From contig JAQOTA010000042.1 in assembly GCA_029532415.1 (NCBI GenBank), forward strand, positions 930,001 to 994,000: DNA of 64,000 nt. Reading direction: 5' to 3'. This document shows positions 33,780 to 45,174 of the stretch, one piece after another (position 1 is the stretch's first letter; each line of letters begins with the position of its first letter). The translations under genes and the position numbers were made by a program. Under the pieces are notes generated by a model. The model had not been told where the DNA came from. It made no database searches and was given only the letters and a program-made list of their open reading frames with translations. Source of the DNA: Marasmius tenuissimus (taxonomy: Eukaryota > Basidiomycota > Agaricomycetes > Agaricales > Marasmiaceae).

Positions 33780-34690
33780 TACCCGTTCTAATTAGAGCTA
33801 TAGCTGTGCAGGGTATGTCGTGCTAAGATAGATATGTAGTAGTAGATAGAAAACCTTGGAAAAAAATACGATAGGGATATGTGGCCAGCGGTCGAAGTAG
33901 TGGGTATATAATACGTATCGGAAACAAGTCGAAACTTGAAGCCTGTCAGGTATCCGCCGTAATAATTGAGGAACATGGTTGCGGAAGTTTCCAATCTTGG
34001 CATCGCGCCAACGGGGTCGGCAACATCAATGAAAAGAGGAGCCTATGGCGTTGGCAACGGCAAACGCAATACCACACATGGTGAGACCCTTCGCCAGTAT
34101 AGGGTGGTCAGCGTCGAAAGAACCCCGGTGAAGGAGGGGGGCCGGGTGTACGAAGGATTCGATAGAGCAGTTTTTCATCTGATGGTCAGGTCGTCTAATA
34201 CTCGCATGAAGGTAAGCCAGGGCGAAGTATGGGATAGAGAGGAAAACGTACCCGTAGAAATATCCATAAAATCACAAACTCCCACTATGCATCGTCTTCC
34301 GGCCAAATGTTGCTCACTAATCGCAAGGCCCGCTTATCCTCCATGCCTCCTCAACCTGAGAAGGCTGTCCAAGACAGTCTTCAATGCCTGATAACGATGG
34401 ATCGAGTAGACGAGGCATGGCTTGTCCACCACGACGGGGGACTGGCAGTCTCCAAGCGAGCGTGAAACCTTCGGAGGATATCCACCTGCTGGGTATCGCT
34501 CTGGTGGCTCGTAGATGTGACTGGACAGAAACCATCAGCTCTTGATCTCCGAGACGTCACGAAAAAAACATACTTGATGTTATTCGACCTGCACTGTGGT
34601 ATGCCCGCAGCATCGAGAGGCTCGAGAGGAGAGCTGTATGCGTAATTTGCAGGATTCGAGAATCACGATCTGTCGGAACCTATGTGAGGA
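33780..34690 (-). pseudogene. Array family gene, copy 5 (3' half only)
   Basis: Aligns with 4500-5500 of copy 1: the C-terminal blocks at about 33940-34080, 34120-34250 and 34280-34460, and part of the next block at 34590-34690. It ends where the KDZ transposase region begins. The block 34593-34682 is repeated with about 8% difference at 37719-37808, the start of the 5'-half copy on the far side. Confidence 0.4.
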
Positions 34691-34729
34691 ACGTTGCCAT
34701 GAAGTCAACTGATGAGGTGAGTCGTATTA

Positions 34730-34963
34730 AGCAAGCTTATTTCTTGAATTCCGCACCTCAAACCATGTCCAGAAATCGACCTGTGCACTTCTCCACGCCG
34801 TCAACATGCAAAACAAGTTAAAATTCAAAGGTTTTGTGATAACGGGTGTCATACCTTTCACCAATCTGAAGGTCAACCATGGAGAGGAATACACAGTGAC
34901 GGCCGCACTCAACGGCTATAAGTTTTCCTCTCCCATAGGCCAGCATTAACCATGATTCTTTAG
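34730..34963 (-). pseudogene. Inverted upstream exon of the KDZ transposase
   Basis: The minus strand reads KLIAVECGRHCVFLSMVDLQ followed by IGER and a GTATGA donor. In KDZ transposases this segment lies immediately before the NADFAFMRA segment. Here that next segment begins on the plus strand at 34964, so the upstream exon has been flipped. The left breakpoint is between about 34690 and 34850; the right one is near 34960. Confidence 0.65.
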
Positions 34964-36897
34964 ATTTGCAAATGCCGACTTTGCTTTTATGCGTGCGATG
35001 CGACGGTTCTTCGTTGGAAATTCCTTCAACCGGGCCCATTTTTTCCGGAGAATCCTAAGTACATATGATATTGCCTGCCAGTTTGCAGTCAAGTTCAAGG
35101 AGCGGACCGGAAAGAAATTCCCTGACCTTGCATGGCTAGTCGACTTTGTGACATGGATGATCCCAAAGATGCACCTCGATGGCCACAAACTTCTTTGTCG
35201 CAAGTTGTTCTCGCTGAACTACCTCAAGGGGGCGGGTCGGATTCACGGCGAAGGGATCGAACAGTCATGGGCCGAATCGAAGCAATCAGGGGGTAGTACT
35301 CGGCAGATGAACCATGGTCATCGACACAATATCATTATTGATCTCCACAATTTTTGGAACTGGCTCAAGACTGAGAGCATGGGTATGTTTTCTACCATGC
35401 TCATCAAGAGTCGCTAAGCTGACAACCACTCCATAGTGTCTTATCTCTTTGAAAAGTACCTCGAGTCGCTTGATCTACGTGAGAAGGCCATGGAACACTA
35501 CTGCGGGTTATCAAGGTCCCGAGGGAAGGAGATGGTAGTGGAGTGGATGAAACTCGATGAGAACCCAAAGAAGGTTGGGAAGAATGGGTCAGCGTTTACC
35601 ATATCACCGCCAAGAGATGTGAGCATCTGATTTGAATTCATCTATTGATCAAGCTGATTATGAACAATCCAAGTGCCTTCGCGAGAGCAAATGTATATTA
35701 CTCTGCTCGAGCTAGAGGAACAGCGGGAGGTACAAAAAGAAACCACATTCACAAATGAATCAGAGAAAGTAAAATTCATATGGGCCAGTACAAAACTTCA
35801 GGAGCGACAGTAAGTTCCCGAGGCAATCCCGTTGTACTAAAACATTAATTGTTTCACCGAGACGTCAACTTAAAGCTGCTATCAAACACACCTCGGCTGA
35901 ATCTGAGGTAAACTCAATCAAGTGAAGTCAAACTGTCTCTGCAAGTGATATTCGAAGCTGGAAGAAAGTCCAAATCAACATGATGCCAATTGTGGAGCTG
36001 GTGGCAGGAGTTTTCGGTGACGGCGGCACATTGGTCGAGGATATTTCCCTTCATCTTCCGTCCAATTTCAGTTCCCAAGATCGACAACGGTTTGGGCTTG
36101 AGGACCTGGCTTCCATTGAGCTCGAGCTACGAGAGGGAGAGTGCAACGATGCAGTTATCCACCTCTGCGACACTATTAACTACAAGATTGTCATGCGAGA
36201 CACACAACGTAGAGACGCACAGGGTGTCACTCAGAACACTCGGTCGGTGCGTTGGCTGAACAGTGTGGAAGCAAAACGGGATGCGCGGGTCGCAATTCTG
36301 TCTTTACTGGACTTGAGCGAGTCACCCGACCATCCCCCTTTGAAAGACGAGGATACTTACGCTAAGAACTCACTTGCTCCTCGCGAGTTAGGAGATGAAA
36401 AACACATTGATTCATGGGTCTGGCGGTACGGTCAGCTGAAAGGTTTAGATGACGACGGAAAAGCTCAATTTTTAGTGGAAGGTGAGTACTAGCCAATACG
36501 GGGTTAGAAAATGCTGACCGTATCAGCTGAACGGGTTCAGTGGTTCCGAGCAAAGGCGGACATGAAACGTTTAATTGAAGAAGTGGAAATATTAGAAGAG
36601 GAGTTTCGTCGCTTCTCGCGATCATACAAAGAGCTGGCCACGTACTGGCTAAATCTATCCTCCGTGGCACCTGATCAGATCTCGTCAAGGTACAGTGTAT
36701 CAAAATGCACGGAGCAGATCTCGTCAGCTTGGAATCCCTATCGCGTGTATGCCACTCAAAAGGCGGCAATGTACACATCTATGGCGAACGAAGCAGAGTC
36801 CAGGTTTCGGGAGGTAGGAGGCACTTGGCCAGGTGAGAACGAGAATCTGAACCGATTCTTGAGGCAACGCCGCCCACAGGTCAAGCTATGGGAGTAG
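34964..36897 (+). pseudogene. KDZ-type transposase, C-terminal two thirds
   Basis: Exons: 34964-35382, 35437-35618, 35674-35809, 35862-35907, about 35945-36481 and 36527-36897. The first exon has NADFAFMRAMRRF, STYDIACQFAVKF, the IPKMHLDGHK segment, and GRIHGEGIEQSWAESKQ with STRQMNHGHRH, all conserved in the catalytic part of KDZ transposases. The last exons carry the coiled-coil C-terminal region (IEEVEILEEEFRRFSR; ATQKAAMYTSM). KDZ proteins are cut-and-paste transposases of eukaryotes. The N-terminal zinc-binding part is absent, the upstream exon is inverted, and the fourth/fifth exon junction does not keep phase, so it is not functional. No TIR identified. Confidence 0.8.
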
Positions 36898-36899
36898 TC

Positions 36900-37139
36900 T
36901 TGAGCTGGGGTTTGGTGACGGGAAGTGGGTTTGTAAATATGTAGACATTGTGTATGTACATCGGCCTCATTGAGTGTTAGCCCAGCAACATCCTTGATCT
37001 GCTACTAGGTTTCATGAGTTTAACTAGTCAAATTGATCTGTTCAGCTGTTGGGTTACCTCACTGATGAGCTGGACGAATCCTCTGCCCAGGTTCAGTTGA
37101 CCCACTCTTTGACTTACTCAATACTCGGATAAAACAGAT
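36900..37139. other. 3' flank of the KDZ transposase
   Basis: No gene seen. Contains a few GTTGA..TGACC motifs that become frequent in the following repeat cluster. Confidence 0.3.
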
Positions 37140-37665
37140 CATTGAACGGATTAATCCAGCTTCTCAGTTGATTGTTGAACTGTCCTGGTGAGAGAGTCAC
37201 ACCAATTTGCCATTAATGATCAATCCAGCTCACTGAGTCATTTCATCCGACCTGATGGAAGGATTAATCAGTCGGGAGTAGATCGAGCTCATTAGGTGGA
37301 TTATCTCAATCCGGCGAGCCAACCAATGAGCAAGTTGAACTGACCTGGCGAGGGAGTCAATCCAATTTGTCTCGTGGATTAATCCAATCTGTCTTGTGGA
37401 TAAATCCAATCTGTGTGGATTAATCCAATCTGTACTAGCCTTGGGCACACCCAACCAAGGCATCTACCCTTTTGAATGAGTTGATTCAACCCAGCAAGAG
37501 GATCAATCTTTCTAGCCGGTGGATTAATCGAAGCCGTTCAGTGGATTAATCGGACCTGCCCAGCTGATTGTGTTGACCTAGTGAGAGCAGTCGGTCGACG
37601 AAACTTATCTTGTTGGTGTAGGGGATTGCTTCGGATTAATCTGGATTAATCTAGCCATTCAAGAA
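37140..37665. repeat. Degenerate ATTAATCC / GTTGAACTG repeat cluster
   Basis: About ten copies of GGATTAATC or TGGATTAATCCAATCTG, a partly palindromic motif, are spread over 500 bp. Longer units such as GTTGAACTGACCTGG with GAGGGAGTCAATCC also repeat (about 37175 and 37338). Lying 3' of the KDZ transposase, it may be that element's subterminal region. The minus-strand frame 37230-37463 is a by-product of the repeat. Confidence 0.55.
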
Positions 37666-37699
37666 GGATAATGACGTTGTAACGTCGATGGATAAACCC

Positions 37700-38890
37700 A
37701 AAATTCATGAAACGGCAGGCACTGTGGTATGCCCGCAGCATCGAGAGGCTCGGGAGGAGAGCGGTATGCGTAATTTGCAGAGTTCAAGGATCACGATCTG
37801 TCGGAACCCATCGAACTCTCCATCCTAATGAACATGCTATCCATGGGATTATCAGCGGACTTGAAGTAGTGAGGTGCGAGGCGGCCATCGTGACGAGAAA
37901 CACTCCAACCACATAGATAACCATCACCAAGTCGTTTGTGAAACGAGAAAGGAGGGTTATCAAGCTCCCCCAAAGAGAGGTATAGCTCGGCGAGCCATCG
38001 TATAGCGGATGATAAGCCGTCTCTATCCGTTCACCCCGTATCTCAATGGCTGGCCCAACAAGGAATGCAAGGGTGCCAACGCAGGAGCTAACCTTGACGT
38101 CGCTTTGGCTGCGAAAGGCGTCTGGATGGTCTTTCTTGAGGGAGAACTCCGATGAGGATGCGATAACAGTGGTTAGGATAAGTTTTGATGCAGGATTGTA
38201 GTAGAGGAGTGAAAAGAGCGTGCTTGTCGAGGCTATAAGTGTCCGAAGATTCTCGGGAGCAACAGCAAGGAGATTGAGGATGACCAGTCTACGGGCGATG
38301 GATTGGATGGAACACATTCCAATGGTCGTACGGCAAGGAGGGCTATGACGGCGGAACACCAACTGTCCGAGACAAAGTGTTGTTGAAGTCGTCGCTATCG
38401 GTGAACTGGGTGTCAGAGGAATTGCAGACAGAAATGTACCTTCAAAACATCAACGATACTTCACCCGGCCACCTCGCACTTCCTCTCAAGTTTTGCAGTA
38501 TGTTTTGAACCTCATAGCCGTCCGAGTGCAGGGGAAAATCTGGAAAATAACGTCAATGAGGATGTGAGTTTTTAACGCATTGAAAGGGAGGCAAGAGAAA
38601 CGAGAACGAAGGGAACGATTGGGACGAGAGTGAAAGTGGTCAAGTCAGATGCTACCCACCTCAACATCGAACCACCAATGTCCAGGGATCGAACTCGTGT
38701 AGTTGTGAATGTCGGAGAGATGGCAACGACGATGAAAACGCCGACCCATCCAAACTTCATTGCTTGATTTTCGTCGTTCACCTGTCGGCTATGATCAGGA
38801 TAAGACGCGCAAATAAAGTTTTTCAGATACCACTCACCTAAAAGATGCAGTGACGAGAGGATAGTGATCAGTTCAAGAGGGAGAAATTAT
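37700..38890 (-). pseudogene. Array family gene, copy 6 (5' half, longest open block)
   Basis: Contains the longest open block of the family, 37784-38362 (192 codons), with RRLVILNLLAVAPENLRTL, STLFSLLYYNPASKL and the helix-like LVMVIYVVGVFLVTMAASH. Upstream exon 38572-38781 reads VNDENQAMKFGWVGVFIV. In the start exon near 38888 the usual ATG is ATA. The 3' exons are missing beyond 37700. Predicted membrane protein by hydrophobicity; family unnamed. Confidence 0.45.
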
Positions 38891-38935
38891 GGAGGCGAAG
38901 AGGAAAGAGAGGGGCCCACGTTCGAATCCGGACCC

Positions 38936-39040
38936 CAGCTCCGACGATTTGCCGGCCGACCGGAGATGATTTAGGGCCGGTTGATCGAAAATCGGCGCGC
39001 CTCTTCCACCCCTTTCCAGCGTTCCTCCTACGACTTCTAG
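38936..39040 (-). promoter_or_regulatory. Conserved 5' block of the array family (copy 6)
   Basis: Core GGAGATGATTTAGGGCCGG at about 38962-38980, one base different from the other copies, preceded by GATTTGCCGGCCGAC. It lies just upstream of copy 6. The CACGTG seen in copy 2 is replaced here. Confidence 0.4.
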
Positions 39041-42020
39041 CGTCGAGTCTGAGATGACGTCGGATCAACTCCAACTACTCTACTCACGTACTTCACCGCC
39101 ACGACGTGAAAGCTCATATCCACTACTACCGTAGTTGTTCCGCCGTCCTCTCCCTCGAACACCAGTCCATAATGTTCCGGATTCCACCATTCAATCCACA
39201 TTACCTCAAAACACGACCCTCGGCAAGCTCCTTACACCCAAAAAATTCTAGCAATTGGAGCATCCGCCCAATGTAGTGTCAAAGAGTGGTTGAGTGTCAT
39301 CCTATCCGCTGTCCGGTGTGTGAATCCTGCTGTAATATCGTGCTTGCGGTTTGAGTTACACGCTAACTACGCCTGAAGCGAAGCTCACGTGACTCATCCA
39401 CCGATATGCAATTGAGAGACGGTTACATCAGGAGCGCTCTCATCTAACTTTTACAAAAGGAATCTTGAGTGTTCAAAACGAGAACCGCCGGTTGGTAACT
39501 TCTGGACGAAGTTGTCAATCCTCTTCTGAACTCATTTCTCAAGTAGCAACACATTATCACGGCCTGATTATCGTCGTTCTTTCGTGAAATCGAGCGCACT
39601 CTTCAGGCGGATCGATCACCGGGAAGAAATTGAGAAGTTTGGGTTTGGCTTAGCTGAACTCTAGTTTGATGGTCGAACCCCCTATGAATGAAGTGGGTTT
39701 ATTTTACGTTCTATCCTCGACCTTATCCCCTACTATAACATCCAGCACTCTCTTTTGGTCTGTCCCCTCTCAGGTTGACCACAAAGTTGTTTTCTGAAGC
39801 CAACCATTTATCATTTCCGCATCACTCACCGAGCGCAATATCGACTCTTTTTTCTGCTTCGATATGGCGCCAATATGCTTTCAAGACACTGGGTCCCATT
39901 AGCATTGTCATCACATCATTGATAACCAGAATGATAATAGTAGGTACGGTGCTTTTCCCTCTCCCGTCTAACCAGCTAGCAATCTCAACGCATAGATACT
40001 AGCTCTTCTGGCTGTCTTTATGGTGACCTCAAATCGATATTTTATACCATATTTCGAATATGAACGTAGTTCGCCCTACACGCCCTACCGCTCGGTCATC
40101 TCAATATCAACAGTACAGGTCCATATCCTAACGGCGGGGATCCGCCTACATGAACTTGGCAGAAGTACTGCCCTGGCCCGTTCGTTTCGGGTGAGTTGGA
40201 ATTTCACTTGTCAAGTGTCTTCGCTCTTGACCCTTACTTATACAGTATTTCACTGAGCAAGGTCAAACCTATTTGATGCACATAGTCCTGATTGTCCTGG
40301 TGGGCTGTACTGGGGCCAATCGAGGACAACAAATAGTCGCAAACGCAGGAGGGACCTTTACGCTGCGATTGCTACTTTCAGCTCGTGGAGAATACCGGCG
40401 TTGGTGTTTAGTGAGAACCCTGGCTCGGGTTGCTACGCCTGGTAAAGCTGTTAGTATTGACGATACCGTCTGCAGGAGGCCCCAGGCCCTGAAATGAGCC
40501 AAATCCGTTGCATCGTGGTCGTATCCTGACGGAAGGGAGGACAGTCATGGTTGAAAGTCGGGGTTGACTGGCACCTCATTATACTCTACGACATCGGACT
40601 TGCAGAGTTTCCAAATCTTTCTCAGGTTTCCCTCCCTTGCTGCACCCTGTGCAACACTGATGCTAAAGGTATTAGTTAGAACAGACTTCAAGTGCGTTGA
40701 CGATGCGGGGGTCGTGAAGGTTCAGAGCACCTCCTTGATTCTTCTCGTATTTCAACTTTAGATAATTTCACTGATCTCCACTTCATTTGAGTTGTTTTCT
40801 CTCCCTCGAATACTCGCCCTCGTTGGTTCGATACTCAATCTTCAATGCCCCCATATCTCGGTGGCTTCCTTGTCATATTCCCGACCTCACAATACCGTTC
40901 ATGCTCGACAGCTGCAGTCTGCTACAAGATCTTCACCTCAGCTCACCCCGTACTCTTGATATCAGTGGTAGCGACGCCGTCGTCTATGTAAACCTCAGCG
41001 GCACCTGATGGGATCCAATATGTCCCGTTGATGAGCCGTGCCTCCATCCACTGCGTCGGCGAGCTGTCATCCCTCTTGTTTACACATGATGGCTTGCTTA
41101 CTACACCTTACTATCTTGTCCACGCCGTTCCTAGTAGGCCATGACATCTAGAAGCTTCCGGTTTTGGCAGCGTACTTGATGTGTACATCCGGAAGAAAAA
41201 GATTGTTACCGTCCGCCTTGGGGCGAGGGATACGGTAATACCTTCGATATCATCTGATAGGCAGGCATTAGCGTTGAACGTTCAACATTGGAAGCTCAGT
41301 GGAATTCTAGGTTGCAGACTGATTGGTTTCGCAAATATTCTTTCGGTGAGTTGCTACCTCGGTATTTTGGACTGAGTTCTCAAGCTCTGGCACATGTCCC
41401 ACGGGTGCTTTCTACTTGTGAGGCGAGTCGTACGATTCGGAGCAGAGGGTTTTGCGAGCTATTTGTACGTACCGGAGATGGGGCCCACTGTAACTTATGC
41501 CACACGGAAGATGGTACGTCAGCTTCCTGTTTTCATCGGTATCCCTCTTTGATTCTGACATTTACTTGGAACGCTGGTGTATCACAGCAGTCGAGCCGTT
41601 CATGAATCTCGTTCTTGCTCTTAATATTTGGCGCTCGCTGATACTGCTTGTTATGTATACGTTGGAACCTCAGTACCGTTTCCAGCTCGGCAGGCCCTGA
41701 CCTCATGCTCACTTGACACTCCTTGTTTTGGGGGTATACCTACTTCCGTCTTGAGCCATCAACCCGCAATATCTGAAACCCCTTTCAGTTGTGCCCAATT
41801 ACTAGGTTGTATAAATCGTTGAAAACTCCTCATGCATAACGACCTGCTAATGAGTCTTGAGCTCTCCTCAGAGCCAAAGCCACAATAAATCGTTCCGGTC
41901 ACTTTGTTGCCACGTAAATCCAATGTTGGGAGCTGATACTGTTCCCATCTCTTGCTCCGAGCTAACGTTTAGAAGGGCATCGCTGCATCCCTTTCCTCCG
42001 CTGCTACTCGGTGATTCTGT
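39041..42020. other. Decayed region, no secure gene
   Basis: Plus-strand frames of 60-105 codons with hydrophobic stretches (for example 39775-40002) and splice-like GTGAGT..TACAG signals near 40192 and 40245 hint at a decayed multi-exon gene. The frames do not connect. A leucine-rich, F-box-like character around 40560-41000 is possible but too weak to call. Confidence 0.25.
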
Positions 42021-42029
42021 GATCACGGT

Positions 42030-42680
42030 AAACTCAAGGCGAGGGCTGCTGTGTCCGGTCACCTTGGGGATCCCCAGCAGAGATCACATATAGGGAGAAG
42101 AAGTACGTGAGTTTAGAAACCGTTCGGAAGTTGTAGATGGGCAGCTGGACTTTCATCCAGCCATAATCGGTATGCGGTCCTTCAATCGCGGATAATACAT
42201 TCGAATTCATAGTGTGTTCCCTATTTATCCTATAGATCTTCAAGGCCTCGGCTAGAGCATAGGGTTGAGAAAGCAATCACATATAACCTTCGGGCTGTAT
42301 TCGTACCGTTGCAATCAGCACCGGCCGCTAATCCTGTGGCCAAAAGGTGGGTTGGCATGCCTTGACTACTCATCAAAGTATGATTGTGCGAGAATGTCAA
42401 CGGAAACGTGATCGGATTGTTATTTGAATCTGGACTTGTCAATCAGCCACCGAGTGACACCAAAGGAGACCTCAGTCATGATTTGGACAACTTACCCACA
42501 TATGAGTCTACAAGCTCCTCAATCCTTTGATCGTGAGGATTGCCTGTAGCAAGTATGAGGATGTATTAGAGACGAATGAAGTGAGAAGTACACACCCCGT
42601 ATTAACTCGGGATATCCGTGATCTTGAGCGTATTGCCTCCGATTCGACTCGTAACCCTTGTCTATTGGTGCGGCGTACCT
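42030..42680 (-). pseudogene. Relic of the agaricomycete-specific family (exon 7/8 junction)
   Basis: 42520-42665 aligns with 130-300 of copy A, covering the end of exon 7 and start of exon 8 with the intron between (ACACACC and GTTGTATTGGAGACG-like stretches). The reading frame is disrupted. 42034-42276 is open for 80 codons on the same strand without clear homology. A fragment only. Confidence 0.4.
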
Positions 42681-42866
42681 GTTGGAGACGTACGGTTGAG
42701 TGGGAACCTCACTCGTAACCCTACACAGCCGTTTGTAGTACCCGTGCTAAGTGCGTCTGCTGCGATCAGAGCAGAACCCGAGCATCCCACGTTACCGAGC
42801 CCTCTACTTGTCCGCGTCAATACATACTGGGTGCAGAAACTCATGACTTCAGGGAGAGATCTAAGA

Positions 42867-43313
42867 TTAACGTGAAAACTTATGTGGGGAGAATTTTCTG
42901 CAATTCTTGTGACCCACGCAAGAGATATCCCTCACGAGAAAGAAATTTGATAGAAAGTCCAAACCTGGCCTCTCTATCCTGTTTCTGTCCATTTCCAGTA
43001 TCAAATAACTCTTGCCTGTGTTCCGCCACTTATGCTGAGATCTCCCCGCATAAATCTCAGCATCAGTTTCACATAACTCTGGAAACTTACGCAATCCTGC
43101 ACCTAGTGACAGGATATCTTTGAAATATCCGATTGAGCTGTGGTCCCGGGCCGTGTGAGCCCTCACCTCAGTATTTCGAACTTGGCCGAAGTCGGAGCGA
43201 TTTCGCGGGAGGTATGGCGAACGTGCTTGATTGATCGCCAAGGGGCTGCTGTATGATGGAGTGAGGGAATGATGGTAATGGAGGTCAGTCGATGGTGGTT
43301 TCGTGAGGGTCAA
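42867..43313 (-). CDS. Unrecognised 148-codon frame
   Basis: A single open frame whose C-terminal two thirds look protein-like, with mixed charged and hydrophobic residues around SSIGYFKDILSLGAGLRKF and KSYLILEMDRNRIERPGLDF. No known motif, no second copy in the window, and no clear splice sites. It could be a species-specific gene, an exon or chance. Confidence 0.25.
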   Translation of the reverse strand: MTLTKPPSTDLHYHHSLTPSYSSPLAINQARSPYLPRNRSDFGQVRNTEVRAHTARDHSSIGYFKDILSLGAGLRKFPELCETDAEIYAGRSQHKWRNTGKSYLILEMDRNRIERPGLDFLSNFFLVRDISCVGHKNCRKFSPHKFSR

Positions 43314-43319
43314 TAGATG

Positions 43320-45170
43320 GTGATTGCTTGAATATACCGCTCGTGGTCAGGTGTGGATAGCGTCATCCTGTATGAGGCTGAGTTTGCCACAATACTCGGG
43401 ACTTTCCTGTTTTGCTTGTACCGATCGTCAGATATCAGTGATTTTGATTATACGCGTCCGAAGCATTATTCCGGGATCAAAAGCTCTGCTATCTCGCAAT
43501 ATGATGGTTTGGGGTTTGGTTGATTCCTGCTCTATAATCTTGGTCTGCTCTAGGCATCTCTTCTAATTTGCACATCTGATGTTACTAGGTGAGTCTACAG
43601 AAGGATTTCTGGATCACGGACCAACATCTTAGCAATTGTACAGGTACCAGTAGCCGTCCTTCTGCGGCAACTTTGGCGCACATTTCCCCGTCCCGAGGCA
43701 ATGTACTCACTATCGCCAGTATCCGTTGTGTTTTGTGCGGTCTTCAGCATCCGTATTTTGACCAGGTTTGCATTATAACAACATATAAGGCTTATGTTGC
43801 AAGACTCTCGTAGAATTCTGTTCTGGCTCTGAGCAGAAACCCGGATATATAGCCACCACAATAACTTCTATTGCGGTCAAACATGGTGATCATCGAAACC
43901 AGGGAACCTACACCTTCATGCCTTGTGATAGGATCAAAATGCAACATCATCTTAGGTCAAGCCTTTATTCAGTTGGGTGTACGTCACTTTCGCTATCGAA
44001 CGAACTGAACCTGTGTAACGAGCTGCTCAACTTCGGTGTTCTTGCATCCCAAAGGTTCTCCCTCCTGTCTACGGTCTGTTCCTCGCTGTTTGAATCGTCG
44101 AATCAACTGACCTTTCTTGTTAGTCACTCACCTCGTACTATACGGAGTCTCCTTCTCGGTCCTTGTCAAGCGCAGCCCAGGGCGGCTCATCTGGCCATGG
44201 TGGGCCGGTCCGCCAAAAAGCTCAAAAGCGCCCAATAATGTCATTGTAAAATGAGTGGGTGGCGCATCAACAAAACCGTACTTCTAGTGCCCCGCGTTGC
44301 AAATTCTCACGCGCTGGTGCCCCGCAAACTGTCTAATCAACTTTCGCAGGCTTGGTTTGTTCTAGCTCTTTCTGAGGCCTGGCCTCGTACATCAAACAAG
44401 ATTTGGCCGAAAAATTTCTTAAAGGACCCCCGAGGGGGACTAACTACCCACCCGGATGTCCGGGATCCATGGCCCTCCCCTTGAGGTAGTGCCCAACCAA
44501 AGACTGTGGAGAGGTGGACGCGTAAGCCATTATCGATATTAGCACTATTTCGAATCAATGGCCAGTGACACTCGCTAGCTGAACCTCAATATTTAACTAC
44601 TACTGGCATCCGTTGAGCATCCGCGACGAGTTTTTGTTACCGAGATGCCGGACACAGTGCGCTTCTACTGTCCCGCAGTCATCGACATTCCTCTGATGAT
44701 TCAGAAGACTGGTACTCGCCCTCGGAAGAGCGGTATTGAACTAGTTTCCTTGTATTCCTTGTAAACCATACTGTCACAAATCATAATTTTTAGTGCAATA
44801 ACTTGCAAGACATACGTATGGCTCGGTGAAGGAGGTGCAAAGGTGGGGAAGAATCGGCCCTGGGCTGGGACTAAGAGCCGCCAATACCTTGTTTCAACTT
44901 CAATACCAGCCTCTCCTCACACCACAATCTCCTTCTGTATACAATAAACAGGTCATAAGCTCACGCTATCTTACCTTTGGCACAGGGAAATCACTGTAAT
45001 TCCTACCAATGACAGCAAGATCAACTTGAAACTAATGGGACACTCAGTATGCCCCTCCGGCCTGACAAAGAAGCTTTTGAACGAGTAGGCCATGAGTTCA
45101 ACTGAGGACGTTTCTGGAATCTGAGAGACAGATACCTACTCCACAGCCACCTTCCCTTCAAAATCGGGGC
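43320..45170. other. Unassigned stretch
   Basis: Plus-strand frames of 73-106 codons (43324-43566, 43589-43813, 43918-44238, 44251-44484) lack motifs or paired copies. No repeats or RNA genes recognised. Confidence 0.25.
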
Positions 45171-45174
45171 AAAA

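Noticed and set aside
37230..37463. 77-codon minus-strand frame rich in Ile, Asp and Trp
   Set aside because: It is a direct translation of the ATTAATCC repeat cluster.
39775..40500. Membrane or F-box protein gene
   Set aside because: Hydrophobic and leucine-rich stretches are present but the frames cannot be joined and no diagnostic motif is present.
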